64,000 bases of DNA, taken from assembly GCF_900119315.1 (NCBI RefSeq), contig NZ_LT827010.1, positions 8,922,001 through 8,986,000 on the forward strand, given 5' to 3'. This document shows positions 17,034-25,270 of this stretch, one piece after another. Below the pieces are notes generated by a model, which did no database searches, was not told the DNA's origin, and saw only the letters and a list, made by a program, of their open reading frames with translations. The stretch comes from Actinoplanes sp. SE50/110. GTDB taxonomy: Bacteria > Actinomycetota > Actinomycetes > Mycobacteriales > Micromonosporaceae. A program made the translations under genes and the position numbers. Position 1 is the stretch's first letter. Every line of letters starts with the position of its first letter.

Positions 17034-17519
17034 TCACGCCACCTCGGCGATGACCTCGACTTCCACCGGCGCGCCCAGCGGCAACTCGGTCACCCCCACC
17101 GCGCTGCGGGCATGCCGCCCCTGCTCGCCGAGCACCTCGCCGAACAGGTTGGAGGCGCCGTTGATCACGGCCGGCTGACCGGTGAAGCCCGGCGCCGAAG
17201 CGACGAAGCCGGTCACCTTCACGATCTTCACGAGCCGGCCCAGGCCGACCAGCGCCTCGATCGCGGCCAGCGCGTTCAGGGCGCAGATCTGGGCGAGCTC
17301 GGCCGCCTGCTCGACGGTCACCTCGTCGCCGACCTTGCCGGTCCGCGGCAGTTTGCCGTCGACCATCGGGAGCTGGCCCGACACGTACACATGATTGCCG
17401 GACTGGACCGCCGGCACGTAGGACGCCAGTGGCGGGACCACGGTCGGCAGGGTCAGGCCCAGCTCGGCCAGTTTCGCGTAGGCGTCCACGCCACCGTCGC
17501 CGGCGATCGGCGTGGTCAC
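17034..17519 (-). CDS. RidA-family protein (YjgF/YER057c/UK114)
   Basis: 161 residues. RidA fold motifs are visible (GNHVYVSGQLP near the middle, ALAAIEALVGLGRLVKIVKVTGFV, and the C-terminal PLGAPVEVEVIAEVA strand). RidA proteins hydrolyse reactive enamine/imine intermediates. This is the longer actinobacterial form, with about 35 residues before the conserved core, as in Rv3678c. The GTG start overlaps the stop of the upstream 51-residue gene as GTGA (17516-17519). Whether it has deaminase activity or another role cannot be judged here. Confidence 0.87.
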   Translation of the reverse strand: MTTPIAGDGGVDAYAKLAELGLTLPTVVPPLASYVPAVQSGNHVYVSGQLPMVDGKLPRTGKVGDEVTVEQAAELAQICALNALAAIEALVGLGRLVKIVKVTGFVASAPGFTGQPAVINGASNLFGEVLGEQGRHARSAVGVTELPLGAPVEVEVIAEVA

Positions 17520-17671
17520 GATTTCGCCCGCTTCATGTAGGCGATCAACTGCTCCGGGTTCGGCCCCGGTACCACCTGGACCAGCTCCCAGCCGTCCTCG
17601 CCCCAGTTGTCGAGGATCTGCTTGGTCGCGTGTACCAGCAGGGGCACGGTCACGTACTCCCACTTCTGCAT
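17516..17671 (-). CDS. 51-residue DUF4177-like small protein
   Basis: A short protein starting MQKWEYVTVPLLVHATKQIL and containing WGEDGWELVQV, the pattern of the DUF4177 family. The ATG has a good Shine-Dalgarno (GAAGGAG at 17681-17687), and the stop overlaps the RidA start. A small conserved gene stands at the same place in mycobacteria (Rv3678A, from memory). Its function is unknown; constant pairing with RidA suggests a partner or linked role. Confidence 0.85.
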   Translation of the reverse strand: MQKWEYVTVPLLVHATKQILDNWGEDGWELVQVVPGPNPEQLIAYMKRAKS

Positions 17672-17734
17672 GGCTCGGACACTCCTTCGTCGGGTACCGG
17701 CACAGCTTAGGACCCGGCGAACCGACCGGTTGGT

Positions 17735-17740
17735 TAGGCT
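17735..17740 (+). promoter_or_regulatory. Candidate -10 box for the membrane protein gene at 17788
   Basis: TAGGCT, about 47 bases before the GTG start, in the 116-bp divergent gap with the small DUF4177-like gene. On the other strand a TAAGCT (17705-17710) could serve the RidA operon. Confidence 0.4.
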
Positions 17741-17787
17741 GAGCGGGAAAGGCCACGGAAAGCACACGAGCCAGTGCGGGGAGTGAC

Positions 17788-18486
17788 GTGACGGAGCCCG
17801 AGCCGGAGCGCGGCCGGCACGCCCTCCCGGAGGCGGCCACGATGGAACATCCGGTGGTCGGCGGCTGGCACCAGCCACCCCCGGAGGGGCCGTGGCACGC
17901 CCGGCACGAGAAACCCGGCGAATGGCGGCACCCCCCGCCCGAGCATCTGGCCTGGGAGCACTCCCCACCGGCCGAGGTGCCGCCGCCCGAGCCGGAGCCG
18001 ATCTGGGTGAGCACGCCGCCCGCCCCGATCGCCCGTACGCCCCGGTCCCGGCGCTCGACGATCTTCCTGTCCGTGGCGCTGGCCGCCACCCTGGCGCTCT
18101 GTGGCGGCGGCGCGGTCTCGGCGTACGTGATGTTCCGGGACGCCGACCTGCCCGGCTCACCGGACCCGGCCACCGCGGTCAACCGGTTCCTCACCGCCGT
18201 CTACACCCAGCACGACGCGACCGCCGCCGAGGACCTGGTCTGCCGCAGGTCCCGGGACCGGGCCAAGCTCGCCGAACGGGTGCAGCAGATCCGCGACTAC
18301 GCCGACGCCTACGAGGGTGCCGGCTTCCGCTGGGACGACCCCGCGGTGACCGCCGGCACCGGCAGTGAGGCCGAGGTCGGCGTCCGTGTGGTGATGTCCA
18401 CCGAGGACGAGAAAACCGCTGCTCAGGACCTGCAGTTCACGGTCGTGCACAAGAGTGGCTGGCTGGTCTGTGACGTCTCCGGCTGA
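17788..18486 (+). CDS. Single-pass membrane protein with Pro-rich cytosolic head
   Basis: 232 residues. About 85 residues are rich in Pro, Glu, His and Trp, with repeated short motifs such as GGWHQPPPEGPW and PGEWRHPPPEHL. One membrane helix (about 90-112) follows. The extracytosolic domain of ~115 residues resembles the Rv0361/NTF2-like lumenal domains of actinobacteria (ATAVNRFLTAVYTQHDATAA; two Cys, near LVCRRS and at the end LVCDVSG, could form a disulfide). No function is assigned. The next gene on the same strand is an ArsA-like ATPase with its own apparent promoter. Confidence 0.78.
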   Translation: MTEPEPERGRHALPEAATMEHPVVGGWHQPPPEGPWHARHEKPGEWRHPPPEHLAWEHSPPAEVPPPEPEPIWVSTPPAPIARTPRSRRSTIFLSVALAATLALCGGGAVSAYVMFRDADLPGSPDPATAVNRFLTAVYTQHDATAAEDLVCRRSRDRAKLAERVQQIRDYADAYEGAGFRWDDPAVTAGTGSEAEVGVRVVMSTEDEKTAAQDLQFTVVHKSGWLVCDVSG

Positions 18487-18506
18487 GCCGGATTTACCGA
18501 ACGCCG

Positions 18507-18512
18507 TAACGT
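18507..18512 (+). promoter_or_regulatory. -10 box of the first ArsA-like gene (leaderless)
   Basis: TAACGT, 7 bases before the ATG at 18520. It overlaps the alternative GTG at 18511, which is therefore unlikely to be used. Confidence 0.55.
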
Positions 18513-18519
18513 GGACGAC

Positions 18520-19482
18520 ATGGGCGAGCATCACGGCAACTGGCCGGAGCGACTGCACATCGTGACCGGCAAGGGCGGCACCGGCAAGACCAGCGTCGCC
18601 GCCGCACTGGCCCTGGGCCTGGCCGCCGGCGGCCGCCGCACGCTGCTGGTCGAGGTGGAGGGCCGGCAGGGCATCGCGCAGCTGTTCGGGCTGCAGCCAC
18701 TGCCCTATGCGGAGCGCCGGATCGCCACCACCACCGGCGGCGGGGAGGTGCGCGCCCTGCCGGTCGACCCGGAGGAGGCCCTCCTGGAATACCTGGACAT
18801 GTTCTACAAGCTCGGCGCGGCCGGCCGGGCGCTGCGCAAGGTCGGCGCCATCGACTTCGCCACCACGATCGCCCCCGGCCTGCGCGACGTGCTGCTCACC
18901 GGCAAGGTCAAGGAGGCCACCACCCGGTCGCAGGACGGCCGCCGGGTGTACGACGCGGTAGTCCTGGACGCCCCGCCCACCGGCCGGATCGGCCGCTTCC
19001 TGAACGTGACCGCGGAAACCGCCCGGCTGGCCAAGATGGGCCCGATCAAGACCCAGAGCGACGGGGTGTCCTCGCTGCTGCGTTCGCCGATGACCGCGGT
19101 GCACGTGGTCACGCTGCTGGAGGAGATGCCGGTGCAGGAGACCCTGGACGCGGTCGACGAGCTGACCGGCCTGGGCATCCCGGTCGGCCGGATCATCCTG
19201 AACGGCGCCCGCCCACCGCTGCTGGCCGCCGGCCGGGTGACCAAGGCGGAGATCAAGCGCGGTCTGGTGGCGGCCGGCCTGCCCGCCACCCCGGCCACCG
19301 TCAATCAGCTGGCCGCCGAGGCGCAGGCCCACCTGACCCGGCGGGAGCTGGAGGAGTCCCTGCGCCACGACCTGACCGACCGGCGCCGGCCGATGATCGA
19401 GCTGCCCCAGCTGCCCGACGGGGTGGACCGGGCCGGCCTGGATGTCCTGGCCGGCCGGCTGATGACCGACGCCCTACTCTGA
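18520..19482 (+). CDS. ArsA/GET3-like ATPase, first of a pair
   Basis: 320 residues. The deviant Walker A GKGGTGKTS of the ArsA/ParA/SIMIBI class and the switch region VVLDAPPTGRIGRFLNV are visible. The family includes arsenite-pump ATPases and Get3 tail-anchor chaperones. No ars gene is nearby, so an arsenic role is not supported. Mycobacteria have the same tandem pair (Rv3679-Rv3680), whose products form a complex linked to envelope and stress phenotypes, next to whiB4 and ponA2 as here. The start ATG is chosen from the -10 spacing. Stop and next start are one base apart. Confidence 0.88.
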   Translation: MGEHHGNWPERLHIVTGKGGTGKTSVAAALALGLAAGGRRTLLVEVEGRQGIAQLFGLQPLPYAERRIATTTGGGEVRALPVDPEEALLEYLDMFYKLGAAGRALRKVGAIDFATTIAPGLRDVLLTGKVKEATTRSQDGRRVYDAVVLDAPPTGRIGRFLNVTAETARLAKMGPIKTQSDGVSSLLRSPMTAVHVVTLLEEMPVQETLDAVDELTGLGIPVGRIILNGARPPLLAAGRVTKAEIKRGLVAAGLPATPATVNQLAAEAQAHLTRRELEESLRHDLTDRRRPMIELPQLPDGVDRAGLDVLAGRLMTDALL

Positions 19483-19483
19483 A

Positions 19484-20605
19484 GTGGTGGTTGACGTGAC
19501 CGCTCCCCGGCTCGACATCGACGGCCTGCTCGCCGATCCGGCCATCCGGATCGTGGTCTGCTGCGGCTCCGGCGGGGTCGGCAAGACCACCACGGCCGCC
19601 GCCCTCGGCGTGCGCGCCGCCGAGGTGCACGGCCGCCGCACCGTGGTGCTCACCATCGACCCGGCCCGCCGGCTGGCCCAGTCGATGGGCCTGACCGAGC
19701 TGAACAACACGCCGCGGCAGGTCAAGGACATCGAGGGCGGTGGGCTGTACGCCATGATGCTGGACATGAAGCGCACCTTCGACGAGGTGGTCGAGCAGCA
19801 CACCAAGCCGGAGCGCGCCGCCGAGATCTTCGCGAACCCGTTCTATCAGGCCATGAGCTCCACCTTCGCCGGCACCCAGGAGTACATGGCGATGGAGAAA
19901 CTGGGCCAGCTGCGGGCCGGCGACGAGTGGGACCTGATCATCGTGGACACCCCGCCGTCCCGGTCGGCGCTCGACTTCCTGGACGCGCCGGCCCGGCTGT
20001 CCCGCTTCCTCGACGGCCGGATGCTGCGCATGCTGCTCGCTCCGGCGCGCGGCGGCCGCAGCATGTTCAGCCTGGTCACCGCGTCGTTCGGGCTGTTCTC
20101 CCGGGCCGTGCAGAAGATTCTGGGCGCCCAGTTGCTGACCGACCTGTCGGGTTTCGTGGCGGCGCTCGACTCGATGTTCGGCGGCTTCCGGCAGCGGGCC
20201 GACCAGACCTACCGGATCCTGCAGGACCCGCAGACCGCCTTCCTGCTGGTCGCGGCGCCGGAGCGGGACGCCATCCGGGAGGCGGCGTACTTCGCCGAGC
20301 GGCTGGTCGCCGAGCGGATGCCGCTGTCCGGGCTGGTGCTCAACCGGATGCACCGGACCGAGCCGGCCGGCCTGTCCGCGGAGGCCTCGCTCGCGGCGGC
20401 GCAGCAGCTGTCGGCGGACGCCCCGCTCGCGGCGGACGTGCTGCGCATCCACGCCGGCCTGCTCCGGCAGAGCGAGCGGGAGGTGCGGGTCGCGGCGGGC
20501 TTCACCGAGGCGTTCCCCGAGGTGCCGACGACCTCGGTCGCGGCGCAGCCCGCCGACGTCCACGACGTCGACGGGCTGCGAACGATAGGCGCTCTTCTCG
20601 CCTGA
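19484..20605 (+). CDS. ArsA/GET3-like ATPase, second of a pair
   Basis: 373 residues. Walker A CGSGGVGKTTTAAALG, switch I TIDPARRLAQSMGL and switch II IIVDTPPSRSALDFLDAP match the ArsA/Get3 ATPase fold. A helical insertion around 120-215 is met in this family as the client-binding or dimer region. It starts (GTG) one base after its partner's stop, so the two must be co-transcribed and probably form a heteromer, as for Rv3679-Rv3680. The client or cargo is unknown. Confidence 0.9.
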   Translation: MVVDVTAPRLDIDGLLADPAIRIVVCCGSGGVGKTTTAAALGVRAAEVHGRRTVVLTIDPARRLAQSMGLTELNNTPRQVKDIEGGGLYAMMLDMKRTFDEVVEQHTKPERAAEIFANPFYQAMSSTFAGTQEYMAMEKLGQLRAGDEWDLIIVDTPPSRSALDFLDAPARLSRFLDGRMLRMLLAPARGGRSMFSLVTASFGLFSRAVQKILGAQLLTDLSGFVAALDSMFGGFRQRADQTYRILQDPQTAFLLVAAPERDAIREAAYFAERLVAERMPLSGLVLNRMHRTEPAGLSAEASLAAAQQLSADAPLAADVLRIHAGLLRQSEREVRVAAGFTEAFPEVPTTSVAAQPADVHDVDGLRTIGALLA

Positions 20606-20632
20606 ACTGACGGACTCGCCTGAACAAACAGA

Positions 20633-20935
20633 TCAGCGGGTGGAGACGAGCACCTTGTCGGCGCCCTTCTCCTTCAGTGCGGCCTCGAACATCTTCCGCC
20701 AGCTCGCCACGTGCGGGTGGCGGCGCAGCAGGGCACGCCGCTCCCGTTCTGTCATGCCTCCCCAGACGCCGAACTCGATCCGGTTGTCCAGGGCGTCCGC
20801 GAGGCATTCGTAGCGCACCGGGCAGCTGCGGCAGATCCTCTTCGCCACGTTCTGCTCGGCGCCCTGCACGAACAGCGCGTCAGGGTCGCCACTCTGACAC
20901 GCCGCCATGCTGGGCCAGTCGCTGATCATCCCCAT
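20633..20935 (-). CDS. WhiB-family iron-sulfur regulator (WhiB4-like)
   Basis: 100 residues. Four cluster Cys are at 13, 35, 38 and 44 (spacing C-x2-C-x5-C for the last three), with the GVWGG turn at about 58-62 and a basic C-terminal tail (RERRALLRRH). These are the marks of Wbl [4Fe-4S] redox/NO-sensing transcription factors that contact sigma-A. Position next to the ArsA-like pair and the PBP gene matches whiB4 (Rv3681c). A G-rich Shine-Dalgarno lies before the ATG at 20935; an 18-codon upstream extension is not supported. Confidence 0.92.
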   Translation of the reverse strand: MGMISDWPSMAACQSGDPDALFVQGAEQNVAKRICRSCPVRYECLADALDNRIEFGVWGGMTERERRALLRRHPHVASWRKMFEAALKEKGADKVLVSTR

Positions 20936-21257
20936 TGGTAAACGTCCCCCCTTGCATTTCACCCCCGAACGTCCGGCGCGGCAGCCCATGTCCCCTCATG
21001 CCGCGCAGACGTCATGCGAGATGTCTCGCCGGACCATCATGCTCTGTAGTTGGGTGATTACGCAACGTTGTCCCTCAAATACGTATAGGCCGGTAGTTCC
21101 GGGCAAAGCGGCCGCGCTATGGTGACCGAACGGGGGTATCTTTGGTGCAGATGTTGTAAATCGCCTCGCCGGACGGGGTGAAGCGTCACACTCATAACGG
21201 GCGAAGGCGACCTGCTCGACGGGCAGGCGCGTGCACTGTTCGCGTATCCTGCCTCGG
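20936..21257. other. Divergent intergenic region whiB / PBP gene
   Basis: 322 bp, lower in G+C than its surroundings, especially 21050-21170 (for example AAATACGTATAGG, GCTATGGT). It must hold the promoters of both genes. The one assignable element is the -10 box just before the PBP start. Confidence 0.5.
21245..21250 (+). promoter_or_regulatory. -10 box of the class A PBP gene (leaderless)
   Basis: TATCCT, 7 bases before the GTG at 21258. Confidence 0.55.
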
Positions 21258-23648
21258 GTGAGCTCCTGGATGCGCAGACGCGATCACAACATCTTCACGA
21301 ACGCCACCTCGCTGCTCGTGTGCGGCCTGCTGGCCGGCGTGGTGGTGGCGGCCGCCGCCTTCCCCGCGGCGGCGATGTCCGGCCTCGCCGCCAAGGCGGG
21401 CGGGGCAGGCTTCGCGAGTCTGCCCAGTGAGATCAAAGAATTCAGCTCCCCGCAGATCACCCGGATCTACGCCTCCGACGGCCGGACCCTGATCTCGCAG
21501 TTCTACGACGAGTTCCGCAGCGACGTGCCGCTCAAGGACATCTCGAAGAACATGCAGACCGCGATCGTCGCCGCCGAGGACCGCAAGTTCTACGAGCACA
21601 ACGGTGTCGACCTCAAGGGTGTCGCCCGCGCGTTCGTGAGCAACAGCCAGGGTGACTCCCAGCAGGGCGCGTCGACCCTCACCATGCAGCTCGTGCGGAT
21701 GTCGCTGGCCTACTCGGCGACCAACCCGCAGGAGGTGATCGACGCCACCAAGGACACCCCGAAGCGCAAGATCACCGAGATGAAGTACGCGCTGCAGATC
21801 GAGAAGCAGCTCTCCAAGGAGCAGATCCTGGAGCGCTACCTCAACATCGCGCCGTTCGGCAACCAGGCGTACGGGATCTACGCCGCCAGCCAGGTCTACT
21901 ACAACAAGAAGCCGAAGGACCTGACGATCGGCGAGGCGTCCATGCTCGCCGGCATGGTGAAGGCGCCGACCAGCTTCAACCCGACGGTGAAGAGCGGCCA
22001 CGACCAGATCCAGGCGCGCCGCGACAACTACATCATCCCCGGCATGGTCGCCATGAACGCGATCAGCCCGGCCGACGCGGACAAGGCGAAGAAGGAGCCG
22101 ATCCCGACCAAGGTGAAGCCGGTCAGCAACGGCTGCGTCTCGGTCGCGAAGAACAGCTGGGGCTTCTTCTGCGACTATTTCTACCGCTGGTGGATGAGCC
22201 AGGAGGCGTTCGGCGCCACGTCGTACGACCGCGAGCGGCGGCTCAAGAGCGGCGGCTACACCGTGATCACCTCGATGGACCTGAACGGCACCGCCTCGGC
22301 CCGCGCCGAGATCGCCCAGCGGGAGGCCGACAGCAGCCAGGACGCGCTGCTGCTGGCCGGCGTCGAGCCCGGCACCGGCAAGGTCCGGCTGCTCGCCACC
22401 AACCGGAAGTACTCGCTGGACGACCCGGACCACCCGACGAACAAGATCTCGCCGGACCCGGCCAAGAAGCGCAAGAAGATCCGCGGGTCGTTCCCGAAGA
22501 CCACCAACCCACTGATCACCGGCGGTGGCGACATCGTGGGTTACCAGGCCGGCTCGGTGTTCAAGATGTTCACCATGGTCGCCGCCCTGGAGAACAGCAT
22601 CCCGCTGAGCTACCAGATCAACGCCCCGGTCCGCTTCCACTCGAAGTACCCGGCCGGCTACGGCGAGAAATCCGCCTGCCCCGGCACCGACGACTGGTGT
22701 CCCGGCAACTCCAGCACCAAGGAGGCCGGCGTCTACAACATGTGGACCGGCTTCGGTAAGTCGGTCAACACGTTCTTCGTGCCGCTGGAGCAGAAGGTCG
22801 GCGCCGACAAGGTGGTCGCCGTGGCCAAGCGGTTCGGCATCCAGTTCCGCTCGACGCAGGACATCAAGAACGCCAACAACGCGGCCAACTGGGGCGCCTT
22901 CACCCTCGGTGTGATGGACTCCACCCCGCTGGAGATGGCGAACGCGTACGCCACCATCGCCGGTGACGGCAAGTACTGCGAGCCGACCCCGGTCGAGCAG
23001 ATCACCACCAAGGACGGCGAGAAGATCGACGTCGGCAAGCCGCACTGCATCCAGGCCACCACCAAGGACGTGGCGCGGGCCGCGCTGGACGCGGCCCGGT
23101 GCCCGGTCGGCGACTCGGCCCAGCTGGGCAGCTGCGGCGGCAACAGCACGGCCGGCAACACCCACGACATCGTCGGCCACCCGGTGTTCGGCAAGACCGG
23201 CACCACCGACGCCAGCAAGACCGCGTCGCTGATCGTCGGCACCACCTCGCTGGTCGTCGCCGGTTACATGGCCGACCCGGACTGGCCCGACCACAACAAC
23301 ACGATGTCCCACCCGGAGATCAACGCCACGGTGCAGTACACGCTCAAGGACTACATGAAGGGCAAGCCGAGCGTTCAGTTCAAGACCCCGGGCAACGACA
23401 AGATCTCGATCGGCGACCTGAAGAGCGTGCCGGACGTCACCTGCGACCCGCTCTCCACCGCCAAGGACAAGATCGAGCTGGCCGGCTTCGACCCGGTGGA
23501 GGGCCCCAGCGTGGACTCGGACTGCCCGGCCGGCACCGCCGCGGGCACCGACGAGGACCGCACGATCAAGGGTGGCGCGGTGACCATCCAGATCAGCAAG
23601 GGCAACCAGGGCAACCCGAAGCCCGGCACCACGAAACCCGGGCGATAG
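21258..23648 (+). CDS. Class A penicillin-binding protein (transglycosylase/transpeptidase, PonA2-like)
   Basis: 796 residues. N-terminal membrane helix; GT51 glycosyltransferase domain with AAEDRKFYEHNGVD and the QQGASTLTMQLVR motif; transpeptidase domain with SxxK (AGSVFK), SxN (GKSVNT) and KTG (FGKTGTT). The last ~80 residues form a PASTA-like domain (VTCDPLSTAKDKIELAGFDP) and a low-complexity tail. It polymerises and cross-links peptidoglycan at the outer face of the membrane. The neighbourhood (whiB, ArsA-like pair, phosphoesterase) is that of ponA2. The start is set by the -10 box; an in-frame GTG 27 bases upstream lies before it. Confidence 0.93.
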   Translation: MSSWMRRRDHNIFTNATSLLVCGLLAGVVVAAAAFPAAAMSGLAAKAGGAGFASLPSEIKEFSSPQITRIYASDGRTLISQFYDEFRSDVPLKDISKNMQTAIVAAEDRKFYEHNGVDLKGVARAFVSNSQGDSQQGASTLTMQLVRMSLAYSATNPQEVIDATKDTPKRKITEMKYALQIEKQLSKEQILERYLNIAPFGNQAYGIYAASQVYYNKKPKDLTIGEASMLAGMVKAPTSFNPTVKSGHDQIQARRDNYIIPGMVAMNAISPADADKAKKEPIPTKVKPVSNGCVSVAKNSWGFFCDYFYRWWMSQEAFGATSYDRERRLKSGGYTVITSMDLNGTASARAEIAQREADSSQDALLLAGVEPGTGKVRLLATNRKYSLDDPDHPTNKISPDPAKKRKKIRGSFPKTTNPLITGGGDIVGYQAGSVFKMFTMVAALENSIPLSYQINAPVRFHSKYPAGYGEKSACPGTDDWCPGNSSTKEAGVYNMWTGFGKSVNTFFVPLEQKVGADKVVAVAKRFGIQFRSTQDIKNANNAANWGAFTLGVMDSTPLEMANAYATIAGDGKYCEPTPVEQITTKDGEKIDVGKPHCIQATTKDVARAALDAARCPVGDSAQLGSCGGNSTAGNTHDIVGHPVFGKTGTTDASKTASLIVGTTSLVVAGYMADPDWPDHNNTMSHPEINATVQYTLKDYMKGKPSVQFKTPGNDKISIGDLKSVPDVTCDPLSTAKDKIELAGFDPVEGPSVDSDCPAGTAAGTDEDRTIKGGAVTIQISKGNQGNPKPGTTKPGR

Positions 23649-23661
23649 CACCGAGCACGGC

Positions 23662-23694
23662 AAACGGGCGGGAGATCGGATCTCCCGCCCGTTT
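23662..23694 (+). terminator. Strong terminator after the PBP gene
   Basis: Perfect 14-bp stem (AAACGGGCGGGAGA with its complement) around a 5-base loop, followed by GTTTCGTGTTTCC. It sits between convergent genes and could act both ways. Confidence 0.85.
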
Positions 23695-23708
23695 CGTGTT
23701 TCCGGGGA

Positions 23709-24161
23709 TCAGCCGAGCCGGCGGCGCACCTCGGCGGCCACCCGGCCGCCCTCGGCCCGACCCGCCACGGCCGCCTGCGCCGCCTTCATGGCCGGGCCCA
23801 TCTGCGCCTTACCGGTGAATCCACCGGCCGCCAGCGCCCCGCCCACGATCTCGGCGATCTCCGCGTCGGTCAGCTGCTTCGGCAGGTAACGGTCGAGAAC
23901 CTCGCCCTCGGCCGTCTCCTTCGCCGCCTGGTCGGCACGACCCGCGCCGTCGAAGGCGGTGGCCGCCTCGCGACGCTTCTTCGCCTCCTTGGTCAGCACC
24001 GCCAGCACCTCGTCGTCGGAGAGCTCCCGGGCCTCGTCCCCGGCGACCTCCGCGGTACGCACCGCGGACAGGGCCATCCGCAGCGTCGAGGTGGTCAGTT
24101 CGTCCCGGGACTTCATCGCGGCGTGCAGGTCATCGTTCAGGCGGTCTTTCAGCGTTCCCAT
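23709..24161 (-). CDS. GatB/YqeY domain protein
   Basis: 150 residues, the usual length of stand-alone YqeY proteins. The fold is all-helical, with motifs MGTLKDRLNDDLHAAMKSRD, ELSDDEVLAVLTKEAKKRRE, EVLDRYLPKQLTDAEI and MGPAMKAAQAAVAGRAEGG. It resembles the tRNA-binding tail of GatB. YqeY proteins are thought to help tRNA-linked amidation, but their role is not settled. The ATG has a TAGTTT box 8 bases upstream and no Shine-Dalgarno. Only 25 bases separate it from the divergent phosphoesterase start. Confidence 0.9.
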   Translation of the reverse strand: MGTLKDRLNDDLHAAMKSRDELTTSTLRMALSAVRTAEVAGDEARELSDDEVLAVLTKEAKKRREAATAFDGAGRADQAAKETAEGEVLDRYLPKQLTDAEIAEIVGGALAAGGFTGKAQMGPAMKAAQAAVAGRAEGGRVAAEVRRRLG

Positions 24162-24169
24162 GGACGGAG

Positions 24170-24179
24170 AAACTACCCT
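24170..24179. promoter_or_regulatory. Overlapping divergent -10 boxes (YqeY gene / phosphoesterase gene)
   Basis: Minus-strand TAGTTT (24170-24175) lies 8 bases before the YqeY ATG. Plus-strand TACCCT (24174-24179) lies 7 bases before the phosphoesterase ATG. The two hexamers share two base pairs, so polymerase can melt only one of them at a time. Confidence 0.55.
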
Positions 24180-24186
24180 TGCCGTC

Positions 24187-25080
24187 ATGCGTAAGCGCTC
24201 CCTTATTTCCGCCGCGGCCGCGCTGGCCGCCGTCGGCGGCGCCACGTTCGCCTATGCCGCCCTCGTCGAACGCAACATGTTCACGCTCCGGCGCTTCGAC
24301 GTCCCGGTGCTCGAACCGGACGCGGAACCGCTGCGCATCCTGCACCTCTCCGACCTGCACATGATGCCCGACCAGCGGCGCAAGCAGGAGTGGGTGGCCG
24401 GCCTGAGCGGCACCGACCCCGACCTGGTGATCGTCACCGGCGACAACATGGCCTCGCCGTACGCGGTGCCCGGCGTGCTGCGCGCCCTGGAACCCCTGCT
24501 CGACGTGCCCGGTGCCTTCGTCTTCGGCTCCAATGACTACACCGGCCCGGTCTGGAAGAACCCGCTGCAGTACGTGCTGCCCGAGCGAGAGTACGTGGAG
24601 GGCGCCGACCTGCCCTACGACGACCTGCGCGCCGCCTTCACCGACGCCGGCTGGGCCGACCTGAACAACGCCCGCACCATCCTCAAGGCCGGCGGCCGCT
24701 CGATCGAGCTGGCCGGCGTCGACGACCCGCACGTCGACCGCGACGACTACCCGGCGGTGGCCGGCCCGATCAGCGCCGGCGCCGACCTGCACCTCGGCGT
24801 CACGCACACGCCGGCCTCCCGGGTCCTCGACCCGATGGCCGCCGACGGCTTCGAGCTGCTGCTGGCCGGCCACACCCACGGCGGTCAGGTCTGCGTCCCC
24901 GGGTACGGCGCACTGACCACCAACTGCGACCTGCCCACCCGGCTGGCGAAGGGGCTGCACCGGTGGCCGGGCTCGGACGCCTGGCTTCACGTGTCGGCCG
25001 GCCTCGGCACCCACCCGACGGCGCCGATCCGCTTCGCCTGCCGCCCGGAGGCCTCCATCCTGACCCTGATCCCCCGCTGA
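24187..25080 (+). CDS. Membrane-anchored calcineurin-like metallophosphoesterase
   Basis: 297 residues. An N-terminal hydrophobic segment (about 5-25) is a signal anchor. The metallophosphoesterase motifs are LHLSDLHMM (D-x-H), IVTGDNMAS (GDN), FGSNDY (GNHD variant), GVTHTP and AGHTHGGQV. The form is like YkuE-type enzymes that act on lipids or nucleotides at the membrane. Rv3683 is the counterpart beside ponA2. The GNHD motif reads GSND with no His, a known variant in this group. The start ATG follows a TACCCT box by 7 bases. Confidence 0.88.
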   Translation: MRKRSLISAAAALAAVGGATFAYAALVERNMFTLRRFDVPVLEPDAEPLRILHLSDLHMMPDQRRKQEWVAGLSGTDPDLVIVTGDNMASPYAVPGVLRALEPLLDVPGAFVFGSNDYTGPVWKNPLQYVLPEREYVEGADLPYDDLRAAFTDAGWADLNNARTILKAGGRSIELAGVDDPHVDRDDYPAVAGPISAGADLHLGVTHTPASRVLDPMAADGFELLLAGHTHGGQVCVPGYGALTTNCDLPTRLAKGLHRWPGSDAWLHVSAGLGTHPTAPIRFACRPEASILTLIPR

Positions 25081-25120
25081 CCCCGGCCGGCTGGCCTCGG
25101 CGCGGGCGGCCCCACGCTCG

Positions 25121-25184
25121 CCCGCGCCGTCGCCCGCCCGCGCCGTCGCCCGCCCGCGCCGTCGCCCGCCCGCGCCGTCGCCCG
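25121..25184. repeat. Four perfect 16-bp tandem repeats
   Basis: The unit CCCGCGCCGTCGCCCG occurs four times without change (25121, 25137, 25153, 25169), between the phosphoesterase stop and tRNA-Pro. Confidence 0.9.
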
Positions 25185-25270
25185 CCTCGGCCTTGAGCTG
25201 CGGAAACACCGCACGGGGGTACCGGATTTCGGGCCTGCCGGATGGTCCGCTAGTATTCTTAACGCAGCAA

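Noticed and set aside
18511..18519. GTG 18511 as start of the first ArsA-like gene
   Set aside because: It lies within the TAACGT -10 box. The ATG at 18520 fits leaderless initiation.
18520..20605. Arsenite resistance role for the two ArsA-like ATPases
   Set aside because: No arsB, arsR or arsC nearby; the neighbourhood matches the mycobacterial Rv3679-Rv3680 pair instead.
25081..25200. Possible CRISPR array (regular GC repeats)
   Set aside because: The 16-bp units abut without spacers; this is a plain tandem repeat.
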